From JACDAF01 sp036276035 (GTDB lineage Bacteria; Chloroflexota; Limnocylindria; P2-11E), in NCBI GenBank assembly GCA_036276035.1, contig DASUCM010000069.1:1-24254 (forward strand): a DNA stretch of 24,254 nucleotides, read 5' to 3'. The number at the start of each line of letters is the position of its first letter. The first letter of the stretch is position 1. The notes under the pieces were generated by a model. The model did not search any database. It saw only the letters and a list, made by a program, of their open reading frames with translations, and had not been told where the DNA came from. Shown here in pieces: positions 1 to 6,966 of this stretch. The position numbers and the translations under genes are program-made.

Positions 1-195
1 GTCGCACCGGAGGGCGCAGGTGCCGCCGAGCACGACGATGCAGGCCTCGCGCCCCTCGAGACGCCGCGCGATCCGCGAGCCGTCGGCGAGGCGGTAGGCC
101 TCGAAGCCGACGTACGTCCAGCCGGCGCGCTGCGGCGTGACGTCGAGAACGCAGCCGTCCGACCCGGTCTGCGACGGGATGCGCAGGACGCTCAA
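1..195 (-). CDS. iolB: 5-deoxy-glucuronate isomerase IolB, N-terminal part (cut by window edge)
   Basis: Reading the minus strand from 195 gives 65 codons that run off the left edge. The visible protein has an IolB-type N terminus: a short lead, then AGWTYVGFEAYRL, ADGSRIARRLEG and ECIVVLGG-like text (here REACIVVLGGTCAL). IolB converts 5-deoxy-glucuronate to 5-dehydro-2-deoxygluconate in cytoplasmic myo-inositol catabolism, the step after IolD. The start is a TTG whose last two bases are the first two of the iolD TGA stop (TTGA), which points to translational coupling to iolD. The cupin core and metal ligands lie outside the window, so only the family call is supported here. The product makes the substrate of IolC, which is encoded on the other side of iolD. 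Confidence 0.85.
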   Translation of the reverse strand, partial: MSVLRIPSQTGSDGCVLDVTPQRAGWTYVGFEAYRLADGSRIARRLEGREACIVVLGGTCALRCD

Positions 196-2078
196 CCGCC
201 GGTGCGCAGGTAGGAGCGCTGGGCCTTCCGCGCCGCGTCGTAACGCTTGCGCGCCTCCGTGACCTCGTCGTCCCCGGCGATCTCCGCGACAGCGACGTCC
301 CACCACGAGCCGAAGGACGGCACACCCTCGTAGCGGTCGACCTCAATGACGACGGCGGCGCTCGTCGTGCCGTTCTTCGCCGCAACGAGGGCCTCGCGCA
401 GCTCCGCGATCGTGCGCACGCGGATCGCGGGGACTCCGAGGCTCTCGGCGTTCTGCGCGAGGTCGATCGGGAGCACGTCCCCCTGCGGGCCCTCGCGATC
501 GAGCCCGATCCCGTCGGCGGTCCGGTAGCGGTAGTGCGTGCCGAAGCCCTCGCCGCCGACGGAGCGCGAGAGGGCACCGATCGACGAGAAGCCGTGGTTG
601 TCGACGATGACCACGATGAGCTTCACCGCTTCCTGCACCGCGGTGACGAGCTCCTGCGCGAGCATGAGGTACGACCCGTCGCCGACGAGCACGAAGACGT
701 CCCGCTCGGGCGCGGCTATGCGCACGCCGAGCCCGCCGGCGATCTCGTAGCCCATCGTCGAGTAGCCGTACTCGACGTGGTAGCCCTTCGGGTCTCGCGT
801 GCGCCAGAGCTTGTGCAGATCGCCGGGCATCGATCCGGCCGCGCAGACGACGACGTCCTCCGGGGCAGAGACGGCATTCACGGTGCCGATGACCTCGCTC
901 TGCGCGGGGAGCGGCGTGTGGCCGAGCGTGTACAGGCGTTCGACCTCGCGGTCCCAGTCGCGCGCGAGGCGCTGCGCCTCGGCCCGGTACGCGTCGGGAA
1001 CCCGGTAGGGCGCGGTCGCGAGGGCGGCGATCGTCGCGCGCGCGTCGCCGACGAGCGCAAGCCCGGCGTGCTTGTGCGCATCTGGCTCGGCGACGTTCAC
1101 GTTCACGAAGCGGACCTCGGGCGCCTGGAAGATGGACTTCGACATCGTCGTGAAGTCGCTCCAGCGCGTGCCGATGCCGATGACGACGTCGGCCTCCTTC
1201 GCGAGGGCGTTCGCGGCGCTGGTGCCCGTGACCCCGATCGCGCCGGCCGCCGCGGGGTGGTCGTACGGCAGCGAGCCTTTGCCGGCCTGCGTCTCCGCGA
1301 CCGGGATGCCGCTCGCCTGCGCCCACATCGCGAGCGCGACCGACGCGCCGGAGTAGATGACGCCGCCGCCCGCGACGATGAGCGGCCGCTTCGCGCTCGC
1401 GATCACATCCCGCGCGCGCTCGAGTGCGGCGGCGTCGGGAAGGCGGCGCTCGATGTGCCAGACGCGCTTCGCGAGGAACTCCTCGGGGACATCGAAGGCC
1501 TCGGTCTGCACGTCCTGCGGCAGGCAGAGCGTCACGGCGCCCGTCTCCGCGGGGCTCGTGAGCACGCGCATCGCGGCAAGCGCGGCCGGCACGATCTGCT
1601 CCGGCCGCGCGACGCGGTCCCAGTAGCGCGAGAGCGGCTGGAACGCGTCGTTCACCGAGACGTCGCCGCGCGACGGGACCTCGAGCTGCTGGAGGACCGG
1701 ATCGGGGATCCGCGACGCGAACACGTCACCGGGGAGCAGCAGCACGGGGATGCGGTTCACCGTCGCGACCGCGGCACCGGTGAGCATGTTCGTCGCGCCC
1801 GGTCCGATCGAGCTCGTGCACGCGAACGTCTGCAGCCGGTCCCGCATGCGCGCGAACCCGACGGCAGCGTGCACCATGCCCTGCTCGTTCTTCGCCTGGT
1901 GGTAGGTGAGGAGGCCGGCGCTCTCGCGGAGCGCCTGGCCGATGCCCGCGACGTTGCCGTGCCCGAAGATCCCCCAGCATCCCGCGAAGAAGCGCTGCTC
2001 GCTGCCGTCGCGCTCGACGTACTGGCTGGCGAGGAAGCGGACGAGCGCCTGCGCCATCGTGAGCCGGACCGAGGGCAT
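192..2078 (-). CDS. iolD: 3D-(3,5/4)-trihydroxycyclohexane-1,2-dione hydrolase (ThDP enzyme)
   Basis: IolD hydrolyses the cyclic diketone made by IolE and opens the inositol ring. The 628-residue protein follows the family along its whole length: FGHGNVAGIGQAL near residue 38, KNEQG with the ThDP-activating glutamate at E65, DPVLQQLE, RYWDR, the central domain with AGGGVIYSGA and GKGS, VEYGYSTMGYE, and GDGSYLML followed about 25 residues later by DNHGF (ThDP/Mg motif). The frame stays open to 2129, but family members begin just before the R-L-T-x-A-Q segment, so I place the ATG at 2078. A TACTGT hexamer 8 nt upstream also supports this start. No Shine-Dalgarno sequence is visible, so a leaderless or near-leaderless message is likely. 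The stop overlaps the TTG of iolB, and iolE starts divergently 37 bp away. Confidence 0.93.
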   Translation of the reverse strand: MPSVRLTMAQALVRFLASQYVERDGSEQRFFAGCWGIFGHGNVAGIGQALRESAGLLTYHQAKNEQGMVHAAVGFARMRDRLQTFACTSSIGPGATNMLTGAAVATVNRIPVLLLPGDVFASRIPDPVLQQLEVPSRGDVSVNDAFQPLSRYWDRVARPEQIVPAALAAMRVLTSPAETGAVTLCLPQDVQTEAFDVPEEFLAKRVWHIERRLPDAAALERARDVIASAKRPLIVAGGGVIYSGASVALAMWAQASGIPVAETQAGKGSLPYDHPAAAGAIGVTGTSAANALAKEADVVIGIGTRWSDFTTMSKSIFQAPEVRFVNVNVAEPDAHKHAGLALVGDARATIAALATAPYRVPDAYRAEAQRLARDWDREVERLYTLGHTPLPAQSEVIGTVNAVSAPEDVVVCAAGSMPGDLHKLWRTRDPKGYHVEYGYSTMGYEIAGGLGVRIAAPERDVFVLVGDGSYLMLAQELVTAVQEAVKLIVVIVDNHGFSSIGALSRSVGGEGFGTHYRYRTADGIGLDREGPQGDVLPIDLAQNAESLGVPAIRVRTIAELREALVAAKNGTTSAAVVIEVDRYEGVPSFGSWWDVAVAEIAGDDEVTEARKRYDAARKAQRSYLRTGG

Positions 2079-2085
2079 CGGTCCG

Positions 2086-2092
2086 TACAGTA
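2086..2092. promoter_or_regulatory. Candidate bidirectional promoter core between iolD and iolE
   Basis: The sequence CGTACAGTACG (2084-2094) is a perfect inverted repeat around one base. It contains TACAGT on the plus strand (2086-2091) and TACTGT on the minus strand (2092-2087), so two -10-like TANNNT hexamers lie back to back. The minus copy is 8 nt from the iolD ATG. The plus copy is 12 nt from an ATG at 2104 and 24 nt from the ATG at 2116. No clear -35 boxes are visible. It could instead be a regulator operator. Confidence 0.45.
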
Positions 2093-2115
2093 CGTCGCAT
2101 CGGATGAGATCACGG

Positions 2116-3015
2116 ATGAAGGTCGCCACCGCGCCGATCAGCTGGGGCGCGTGCGAGATCCCGGGCTGGGGCGAGGTCCTGCCGTACGGGCGCGTGCTCG
2201 ACGAGATGTGCGCTGCCGGCTACACCGGGACCGAGCTCGGACCGCCCGACTACCTCCCTCGCGACAAGGAGACCCTCGGCAGCGAGCTCGGCGCCCGCGG
2301 GCTCGCGCTCGTCGGCGCGTTCCACCCCATCCCGCTGCACGATCCGTCGCGGCATCGCGAGGCGACGAGCGCCGCGCTCGCGACCGCGCGCCTCCTCGCC
2401 GGCCTCGGCGCGCCGGTGCTCGTGCTGGCGGCCGATGGTGACGAGCGCCGGCGCGCGATCGCGGGCCGGGTCCCAGCGGACGGCAGCGGGTCGCTCGACG
2501 AAGCCGGCTGGGAGTACGCCTGCACGCTCGTCGGGCGGATCGCGCGCAACGCCGCGGAGCTCGGCCTCGTGACGGCGTTCCACCCGCACGCCGCCTCCTA
2601 CGTGGAGGCGCCGCACGAGATCGAGCGCCTGCTCGACGGCACCGACGCGCGCCTCGTCGGGCTCTGCCTCGACACGGGCCACATCGCGTACGGCGGCGGC
2701 GATCCCGCGCGCTTCGCCCGGGACCACGGCGCGCGCGTGCGCCACGTCCATCTGAAGGATCTCCGACGCGACGTCCACGCGAGCGCGATCCAGCGCGGGA
2801 TCAACTTTGCAGACGCCGTCGGCGAGGGCGTGTTCGCGCCGCTCGGCGACGGCGACCTCGACCTGCAGGGCACGCTCGCCGCGCTGCGCGACGCGGGATA
2901 CGACGGCTGGCTCGTCGTCGAGCAGGACATCCGCCTCGGCATCACGCCCGAGGCGGCGCCGCTCGCGGATGCCCTGCGCAGCCGCGAGTTCATCCGCCGG
3001 GCGATCGGCGTGTGA
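2116..3015 (+). CDS. iolE: IolE-type inosose dehydratase / sugar-phosphate isomerase TIM-barrel protein
   Basis: This 299-residue AP-endonuclease-2-type TIM barrel resembles myo-inosose-2 dehydratase. It starts PISWGACEIPGWG and has the EM--AGYTGTELGPPDYLP segment typical of IolE. Metal-ligand type motifs follow: FHPHAASYVE, CLDTGHIAYGGGDP, HVHLKD and VVEQD. IolE dehydrates 2-keto-myo-inositol to the diketone used by IolD. The ATG at 2116 gives a family-like N terminus; an in-frame ATG at 2104 would add four residues and sits closer to the proposed promoter. It is the first gene of the rightward operon and ends in GTGA, where iolC begins. The family also contains inosose isomerases (IolI), but the position beside iolD and iolC and the IolE-like N terminus favour the dehydratase. 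Confidence 0.85.
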   Translation: MKVATAPISWGACEIPGWGEVLPYGRVLDEMCAAGYTGTELGPPDYLPRDKETLGSELGARGLALVGAFHPIPLHDPSRHREATSAALATARLLAGLGAPVLVLAADGDERRRAIAGRVPADGSGSLDEAGWEYACTLVGRIARNAAELGLVTAFHPHAASYVEAPHEIERLLDGTDARLVGLCLDTGHIAYGGGDPARFARDHGARVRHVHLKDLRRDVHASAIQRGINFADAVGEGVFAPLGDGDLDLQGTLAALRDAGYDGWLVVEQDIRLGITPEAAPLADALRSREFIRRAIGV

Positions 3016-3995
3016 GGCCGGCACCGGCCGGACGGAACGCCACGACGACCGGACGAGCGACGCCACACGCCTACGTGCTCGGCCGCGTCGGCGTGGACCT
3101 CTACCCGCAGCAGCTGAACACGCCGCTCGAGGAGGTCAGCACCTTCGAGAAATTCGTCGGCGGGTTCGCCGGGAACGTCGCGACCGGCCTCGCGCGCCTC
3201 GGCGTGCCGGCCGCGATCGTCTCGGCGGTCGGCGACGACGGCCACGGCCGGTTCGTGCGCGCCTTCCTCGAGGCCGAGGGTGTGGACACCGGCGCGCTCC
3301 GCGTGCACCCCGTGCTCCGCACCGCGCTCGCCTTCTGCGAGGCCTGGCCGCCGGACCGCTTCCCCATCACCTTTTACCGAACGCCGACCTGTCCCGACTG
3401 GGAGCTCACCCCCGACGACATCCCGCCCGTCATGTCGCGCGCGTGGCTGGCGTACGCGTCGGGCACCGGGCTCGCGCGCGAGCCGAGCCGCCGCGCGACG
3501 CTCGCCGCTCTCGAGCAGCGCGAGGCGGGCACGACCATCTTCGACCTCGACTGGCGGGAGATGCTCTGGACCGATCCGGCCGAGTACGGACCGCTCGTGC
3601 GGCGCGCGGCGCGACACTGCACGGTGCTCCTCGGCGGGGAGAGCGAGTTCGCCGCTGCCGGGCTCGCGCCGCGCGAGGCCCTCGCGCTCGGTCCCGAGCT
3701 CGTCGTCGTGAAGCGCGGCGGCGAGGGCGCGACGGTCGTCGACCGCGACGGGGAGCGACACGTGCAGCGCGTCGCCGTGCCGGTCGTCAACGGCCTCGGC
3801 GCGGGCGACGCCTTCGCGGCGGCGTTCGGCGCGGCGCTCATCGAGGGGCTCGACGCCGGTGCCGCGGCGCGGCGCGGGAACGCCGCCGGGGCGATCGTCG
3901 CCGCGCGCCTCTCGTGCAGCACCGCGATGCCGACGGCGGCGGAGATCGACCGCGTCCTCGCCGGCGCGAAGGTCGTCGACGGGCGCGTCGCGTGA
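3012..3995 (+). CDS. iolC: 5-dehydro-2-deoxygluconokinase (PfkB family)
   Basis: IolC phosphorylates 5-dehydro-2-deoxy-D-gluconate (DKG) at C6. The 327-residue protein is a ribokinase/PfkB kinase: GRVGVDLYPQQ near the N terminus, the substrate-side signature GGFAGNVATGLARLG, then WREMLW, VVKRGGEGA and the catalytic GLGAGDAFAAAF signature, where the GAGD aspartate is the base. VDLYPQQ and the STFEKFVGG region are characteristic of IolC rather than of fructokinase or ribokinase. The start is a GTG at 3012 that overlaps the iolE stop (GTGA). The first roughly 18 residues (rich in A, G, R and T) precede the first beta strand and are probably unstructured. The gene ends in another GTGA overlap with the aldolase gene. 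It supplies the phosphorylated substrate for that enzyme. Confidence 0.92.
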   Translation: MRPAPAGRNATTTGRATPHAYVLGRVGVDLYPQQLNTPLEEVSTFEKFVGGFAGNVATGLARLGVPAAIVSAVGDDGHGRFVRAFLEAEGVDTGALRVHPVLRTALAFCEAWPPDRFPITFYRTPTCPDWELTPDDIPPVMSRAWLAYASGTGLAREPSRRATLAALEQREAGTTIFDLDWREMLWTDPAEYGPLVRRAARHCTVLLGGESEFAAAGLAPREALALGPELVVVKRGGEGATVVDRDGERHVQRVAVPVVNGLGAGDAFAAAFGAALIEGLDAGAAARRGNAAGAIVAARLSCSTAMPTAAEIDRVLAGAKVVDGRVA

Positions 3996-4852
3996 TCGAG
4001 CGCATCGCGGACCAGCGCGGCACGGTCGTCGGGCTCGCGATCGATCACCGCGACAGCCTCCGTGCCGCCGCGCTACGTCGTGGCCTGCCGGCCGAGCCTG
4101 CCACGCTCCGCGCGTTCAAGGCCGACGTCACCGCGGCGCTCGCGCCCCACGCCAGCGTCGTGCTCCTGGACGACGAGCTCGGCGGCGACGCGATCGCGCG
4201 CCTTCCCGGCGGCACGGCGCTCGCGATGCCGCTCGAGGCGCAGGGGTACGAGAGCGTCGGGGACGCGCGGGTCACGACGCTCCTCGCGGACTTCCCGCCG
4301 GCGCGAGCGCGCGAGCGCGGCGCGGTCGCCTGCAAGCTGCTGCTGCCGTACCACCCCGACCACGCGGAGGCCGCGCGACTCCAGGAGGCGGTCGCGCGAG
4401 GCGCGATCGACGACTGTCATGCCGCGGGCGTCGGGCTCGTGCTCGAGCCGATCGCGTACGGCGCGGAGGGCGCGTCGTTCGCGCTCTGCGTCATCGAGAC
4501 CGCGCGCCGTCTCGCCCAGCTCGGGCCCGACCTGCTGAAGTTGCAATTCCCGGCGGGCTCGCCGGACGACGGCGCCGCGTGCCGCGCGGTGACCGACGCG
4601 TGCGGACAGGTCCCGTGGGTCCTCCTCGGTGGCGGAGCGGACGCGCGGACGTTCCTCCAGCAGCTCGCGGTCGCGACCGCAGCCGGCGCGCGGGGGTTCA
4701 TCGCCGGCCGCACGGTCTGGGACGCGGCGCTCGTCGGGGGTGCGCGGGAGCGCGCGCAGGCGCTCGCCGGCGTGTGCCTGCCGCTGCTCCGCGAGGCGGC
4801 CGTCACCGCGGGCGCGGAGCGCCGGGGGGCGGCCGGGGGGAGGACGAGCTGA
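3992..4852 (+). CDS. LacD-family class I aldolase, likely 6-phospho-5-dehydro-2-deoxygluconate aldolase
   Basis: This 286-residue protein resembles tagatose-1,6-bisphosphate aldolase LacD and the aldolase-like domain (DUF2090) fused to IolC in some proteobacteria. Landmarks are LAIDHRDSL at residue 15, FKADVTAALAPHASVVLLDDELG at 42-64, the glycine/tyrosine turn EAQGYE, CKLLLPYHPD at 114, LEPIAYG at 151, LLKLQFP with probable Schiff-base lysine K183, and a C-terminal phosphate-binding stretch LLGGGAD... GFIAGRTVW. There is no class II zinc motif, so it is not a canonical IolJ. Placed between iolC and GDPD with overlapping codons, it most likely cleaves DKG-6-phosphate to dihydroxyacetone phosphate and malonate semialdehyde (inference from context). 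It starts with GTG in the GTGA overlap. A tagatose-bisphosphate role is possible but no lac or gat gene is nearby. Confidence 0.8.
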   Translation: MIERIADQRGTVVGLAIDHRDSLRAAALRRGLPAEPATLRAFKADVTAALAPHASVVLLDDELGGDAIARLPGGTALAMPLEAQGYESVGDARVTTLLADFPPARARERGAVACKLLLPYHPDHAEAARLQEAVARGAIDDCHAAGVGLVLEPIAYGAEGASFALCVIETARRLAQLGPDLLKLQFPAGSPDDGAACRAVTDACGQVPWVLLGGGADARTFLQQLAVATAAGARGFIAGRTVWDAALVGGARERAQALAGVCLPLLREAAVTAGAERRGAAGGRTS

Positions 4853-5469
4853 TGCCGCGCCGGATCGGACACCGTGGGGCACGCGGGCACGTCGCGGAGA
4901 ACACGCTCGCGTCATTCGAGCGCGCGATCGAGCTCGGGTGCGATGAGATCGAGACGGACGTCTGGTCGACCGGCCGCGGGCTCATCGTGAGCCACGATCC
5001 ACCGGACGGATCCGCGGCGCTGACGCTCGAGCAGGCGCTGGACGCGTGCGCAGGTCGCGTGACGCTGAACGTCGAGGTGAAGGCGCTGCGCGACGAGCGC
5101 AACGCCTACGGCGCGGGCGCTCGCGTCGCGTCGCTCATCGCCGAACGCCGCGCTGATGCCTACGTCTCGTCGTTCTGGTGGCCCGCGCTCGAGGGCGCCC
5201 GCGAGCACGACCGGGCGGTGCGCCGCGCCTACATCTTCGCGTCGTACGCCGAGGTGGACGTGCTCGTGGAGCGCGCCCGGGCCGCCGGCCTCTGGGCGCT
5301 GCACCCGAACCATACGTACGTCACACCCGAGCTCGTCGCGAGAGCGCACGCAGCGGGGCTCGCGGTGAACGCCTGGACCGCGAACGACCCGGTCGACATC
5401 GCGGCGCTGCTGGCCGCGGGCGTGGACGGCATCTGCTCCGACTTCCCGGAGCGCGTACCGAAGGGCTGA
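4852..5469 (+). CDS. Cytoplasmic glycerophosphodiester phosphodiesterase (GDPD)
   Basis: GDPD hydrolyses glycerophosphodiesters to glycerol 3-phosphate and an alcohol such as choline, ethanolamine, glycerol or inositol. The 205-residue protein has the family core: GHRG with catalytic H7, ENTLASF with E16, EIETDVW with E34 and D36, VSHD with H48, LNVEVK, and a C-terminal VNAWTANDP-DI--LLAAGVDGICSDFPE. It is shorter than the usual roughly 240-250 residues but keeps the barrel ends. There is no signal peptide, so it acts on imported substrate, like UgpQ. The start ATG overlaps the aldolase TGA by one base (TGATG), making it the last gene of the inositol operon. It converges on glpK, 15 bp away. 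Its place between inositol genes and a Ugp/Glp operon suggests glycerophosphoinositol as substrate (inference). Confidence 0.92.
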   Translation: MPRRIGHRGARGHVAENTLASFERAIELGCDEIETDVWSTGRGLIVSHDPPDGSAALTLEQALDACAGRVTLNVEVKALRDERNAYGAGARVASLIAERRADAYVSSFWWPALEGAREHDRAVRRAYIFASYAEVDVLVERARAAGLWALHPNHTYVTPELVARAHAAGLAVNAWTANDPVDIAALLAAGVDGICSDFPERVPKG

Positions 5470-5507
5470 TCGGCGCGCCGCCGGTCAGCCCGTCGCCCAG
5501 CCCTTCG
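5459..5507. terminator. Candidate bidirectional hairpin between convergent gdpd and glpK
   Basis: GGGCTGA (5463-5469) pairs with TCAGCCC (5485-5491), and the pairing continues inward through a wobble pair and CGGC/GCCG (5471-5474 with 5480-5483) around a five-base loop, giving about 12 pairs. The arms contain the stop codons of both genes. A competing 10-bp pairing joins CGAAGGGCTG (5459-5468) with CAGCCCTTCG (5498-5507). No T-tract follows on either strand, so this would be a GC-rich, U-less terminator or an mRNA 3' stabiliser for both operons. Confidence 0.5.
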
Positions 5508-6966
5508 CGCGCTCGACCGCGCGCAGCCACCCCGCGTAGAGGGCCTCGCGCTCGTCGGCGCCCAGCCGCGGCTCGTAGCGCTGCGCGACGGCGCGGCGCG
5601 AGCGCAGCTCGTCCACGTCGCGCCAGAGCCCCGCCCCGAGTCCGGCGAGGAACGCGGCGCCGAGCGCGGTCGTCTCCCGCACCGCGGCGACCTCGACCGG
5701 AACGCCGAGCACATCCGCCTGGAACTGCATGAGGAACCGGTTCGTCGTGCCGCCTCCATCGACGCGCAGGATCTCGATCCGCTGGCCCGCGCCCGCCATC
5801 GCGCCGACGAGGTCACGGGTCTGATAGGCGATGCTCTCGAGCGTCGCGCGCGCGACCTCCGCGCGGCCGGTCGCGCGCGTGATGCCGAGGAGCGCGCCGC
5901 GGGCGTACATGTCCCAGTGCGGCGCCCCGAGCCCTGTGAACGCGGGCACGAGGTACACGTTCCCGTTCCCTTTCAGCGACGAGGCGAGCGCGTCAGTCTC
6001 CGCGGCGTCAGCGATGATGCCGAGCCCGTCGCGGAGCCACTGCACGGCCGCGCCGGTGACGAACGCGCTCCCCTCGAGGGCGTACGCGGGCCCGGCTCCG
6101 GTGCTCGCGGCGACGGTCGTGAGCAGGCCCTCTCCGCGCGCCATCGCCGCGCCCGTGTGCGCGAGCAGGAAGCAGCCCGTGCCGTAGGTGTTCTTCGCCT
6201 CGCCCGGCCGCGTGCAGGCCTGGCCGAAGAGCGCAGCCTGCTGGTCGCCCGCGACACCGGTGATCGGCAGCGTCGCGCCGAAGGCATCCGTCTCGGCGAA
6301 GGCGCCCGCGGAGGGCCGCACCTCCGGGAGCATCGCGCGCGGGACGCGCAGCGCGCCGAGCAGCTCGTCGTCCCACGCCCCGCGGCCGATGTCGTAGAGC
6401 AGGGTGCGCGACGCGTTCGTTGCGTCCGTGACGTGGGCTCGCCCGCCCGAGAGCCGCCACAGGAGCCACGTGTCGATCGTGCCGAAGCAGAGCTCCCCCG
6501 CTTCGGCGCGCGCCTGCGCTCCGGGGATGCGGTCGAGGAGCCAGCGGATCTTCGTGCCGGAGAAGTACGCGTCGAGCACGAGCCCGGTGCGCTCGCGGAC
6601 GAGCGGCTCGAGCCCGCGCGCGCGCAGATCCTCACAGACGGGAGCGCTCGCGCGGCTCTGCCAGACGACGGCGGGTGCGATCGGCCGCGACGTCGCGCGC
6701 TCCCACACGACGGTCGTCTCGCGCTGGTTCGTGATCCCGATCGCGGCGACCCCATCCCGGCCGGGGCCCGCGGCGGCGAGCGCCTCGCGCCCCACCGCCA
6801 CGGTCGTCTCGTAGATCTCATCGGCGTCGTGCTCGACCCAGCCGGGCTCGGGGTAGCGCTGCGAGATCTCGCGGTCGGCGCTCGCGAGCACGCGCCCGTC
6901 GGCGTCGACGACGAGCGCGGCCGAGCCGGTCGTCCCCTGATCGAGCGCGAGGATCGCGCCGGCCAT
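5485..6966 (-). CDS. glpK: Glycerol kinase
   Basis: Phosphorylates glycerol to sn-glycerol 3-phosphate with ATP. The 493-residue FGGY-family protein matches GlpK throughout: LALDQGTTGSAALV at 7, PGWVEHDADEIYE, ITNQRETTVVW, WQSRA, RTGLVLDAYFSGTKIRWLLD, GTIDTWLLWRLSG, TDATNASRTLLYDI, GVAGDQQAALFGQ, NTYGTGCFLL, FTGLGAPHWD, and DGGGTTNRFLMQFQADVLGVPVE near the C terminus. The length is typical. The ATG overlaps the glpD TGA by one base (TGATG), so translation is probably coupled, and it is the last gene of the hydrolase-ugpAEB-glpD-glpK operon. It would recover glycerol released from deacylated lipids or glycerophosphoglycerol. The 3' end lies in a hairpin shared with the GDPD gene. Confidence 0.97.
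   Translation of the reverse strand: MAGAILALDQGTTGSAALVVDADGRVLASADREISQRYPEPGWVEHDADEIYETTVAVGREALAAAGPGRDGVAAIGITNQRETTVVWERATSRPIAPAVVWQSRASAPVCEDLRARGLEPLVRERTGLVLDAYFSGTKIRWLLDRIPGAQARAEAGELCFGTIDTWLLWRLSGGRAHVTDATNASRTLLYDIGRGAWDDELLGALRVPRAMLPEVRPSAGAFAETDAFGATLPITGVAGDQQAALFGQACTRPGEAKNTYGTGCFLLAHTGAAMARGEGLLTTVAASTGAGPAYALEGSAFVTGAAVQWLRDGLGIIADAAETDALASSLKGNGNVYLVPAFTGLGAPHWDMYARGALLGITRATGRAEVARATLESIAYQTRDLVGAMAGAGQRIEILRVDGGGTTNRFLMQFQADVLGVPVEVAAVRETTALGAAFLAGLGAGLWRDVDELRSRRAVAQRYEPRLGADEREALYAGWLRAVERAKGWATG

Noticed and set aside
2079..2129. Longer iolD reading beginning at 2129
   Set aside because: The 17 extra residues do not resemble the family and would overlap the iolE start; the hexamer and homology favour 2078.
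534..2441. Long plus-strand open frame opposite iolD
   Set aside because: Its translation is Arg/Ala/Asp-rich without domains; iolD on the other strand matches its family end to end. High G+C makes such antisense frames common.
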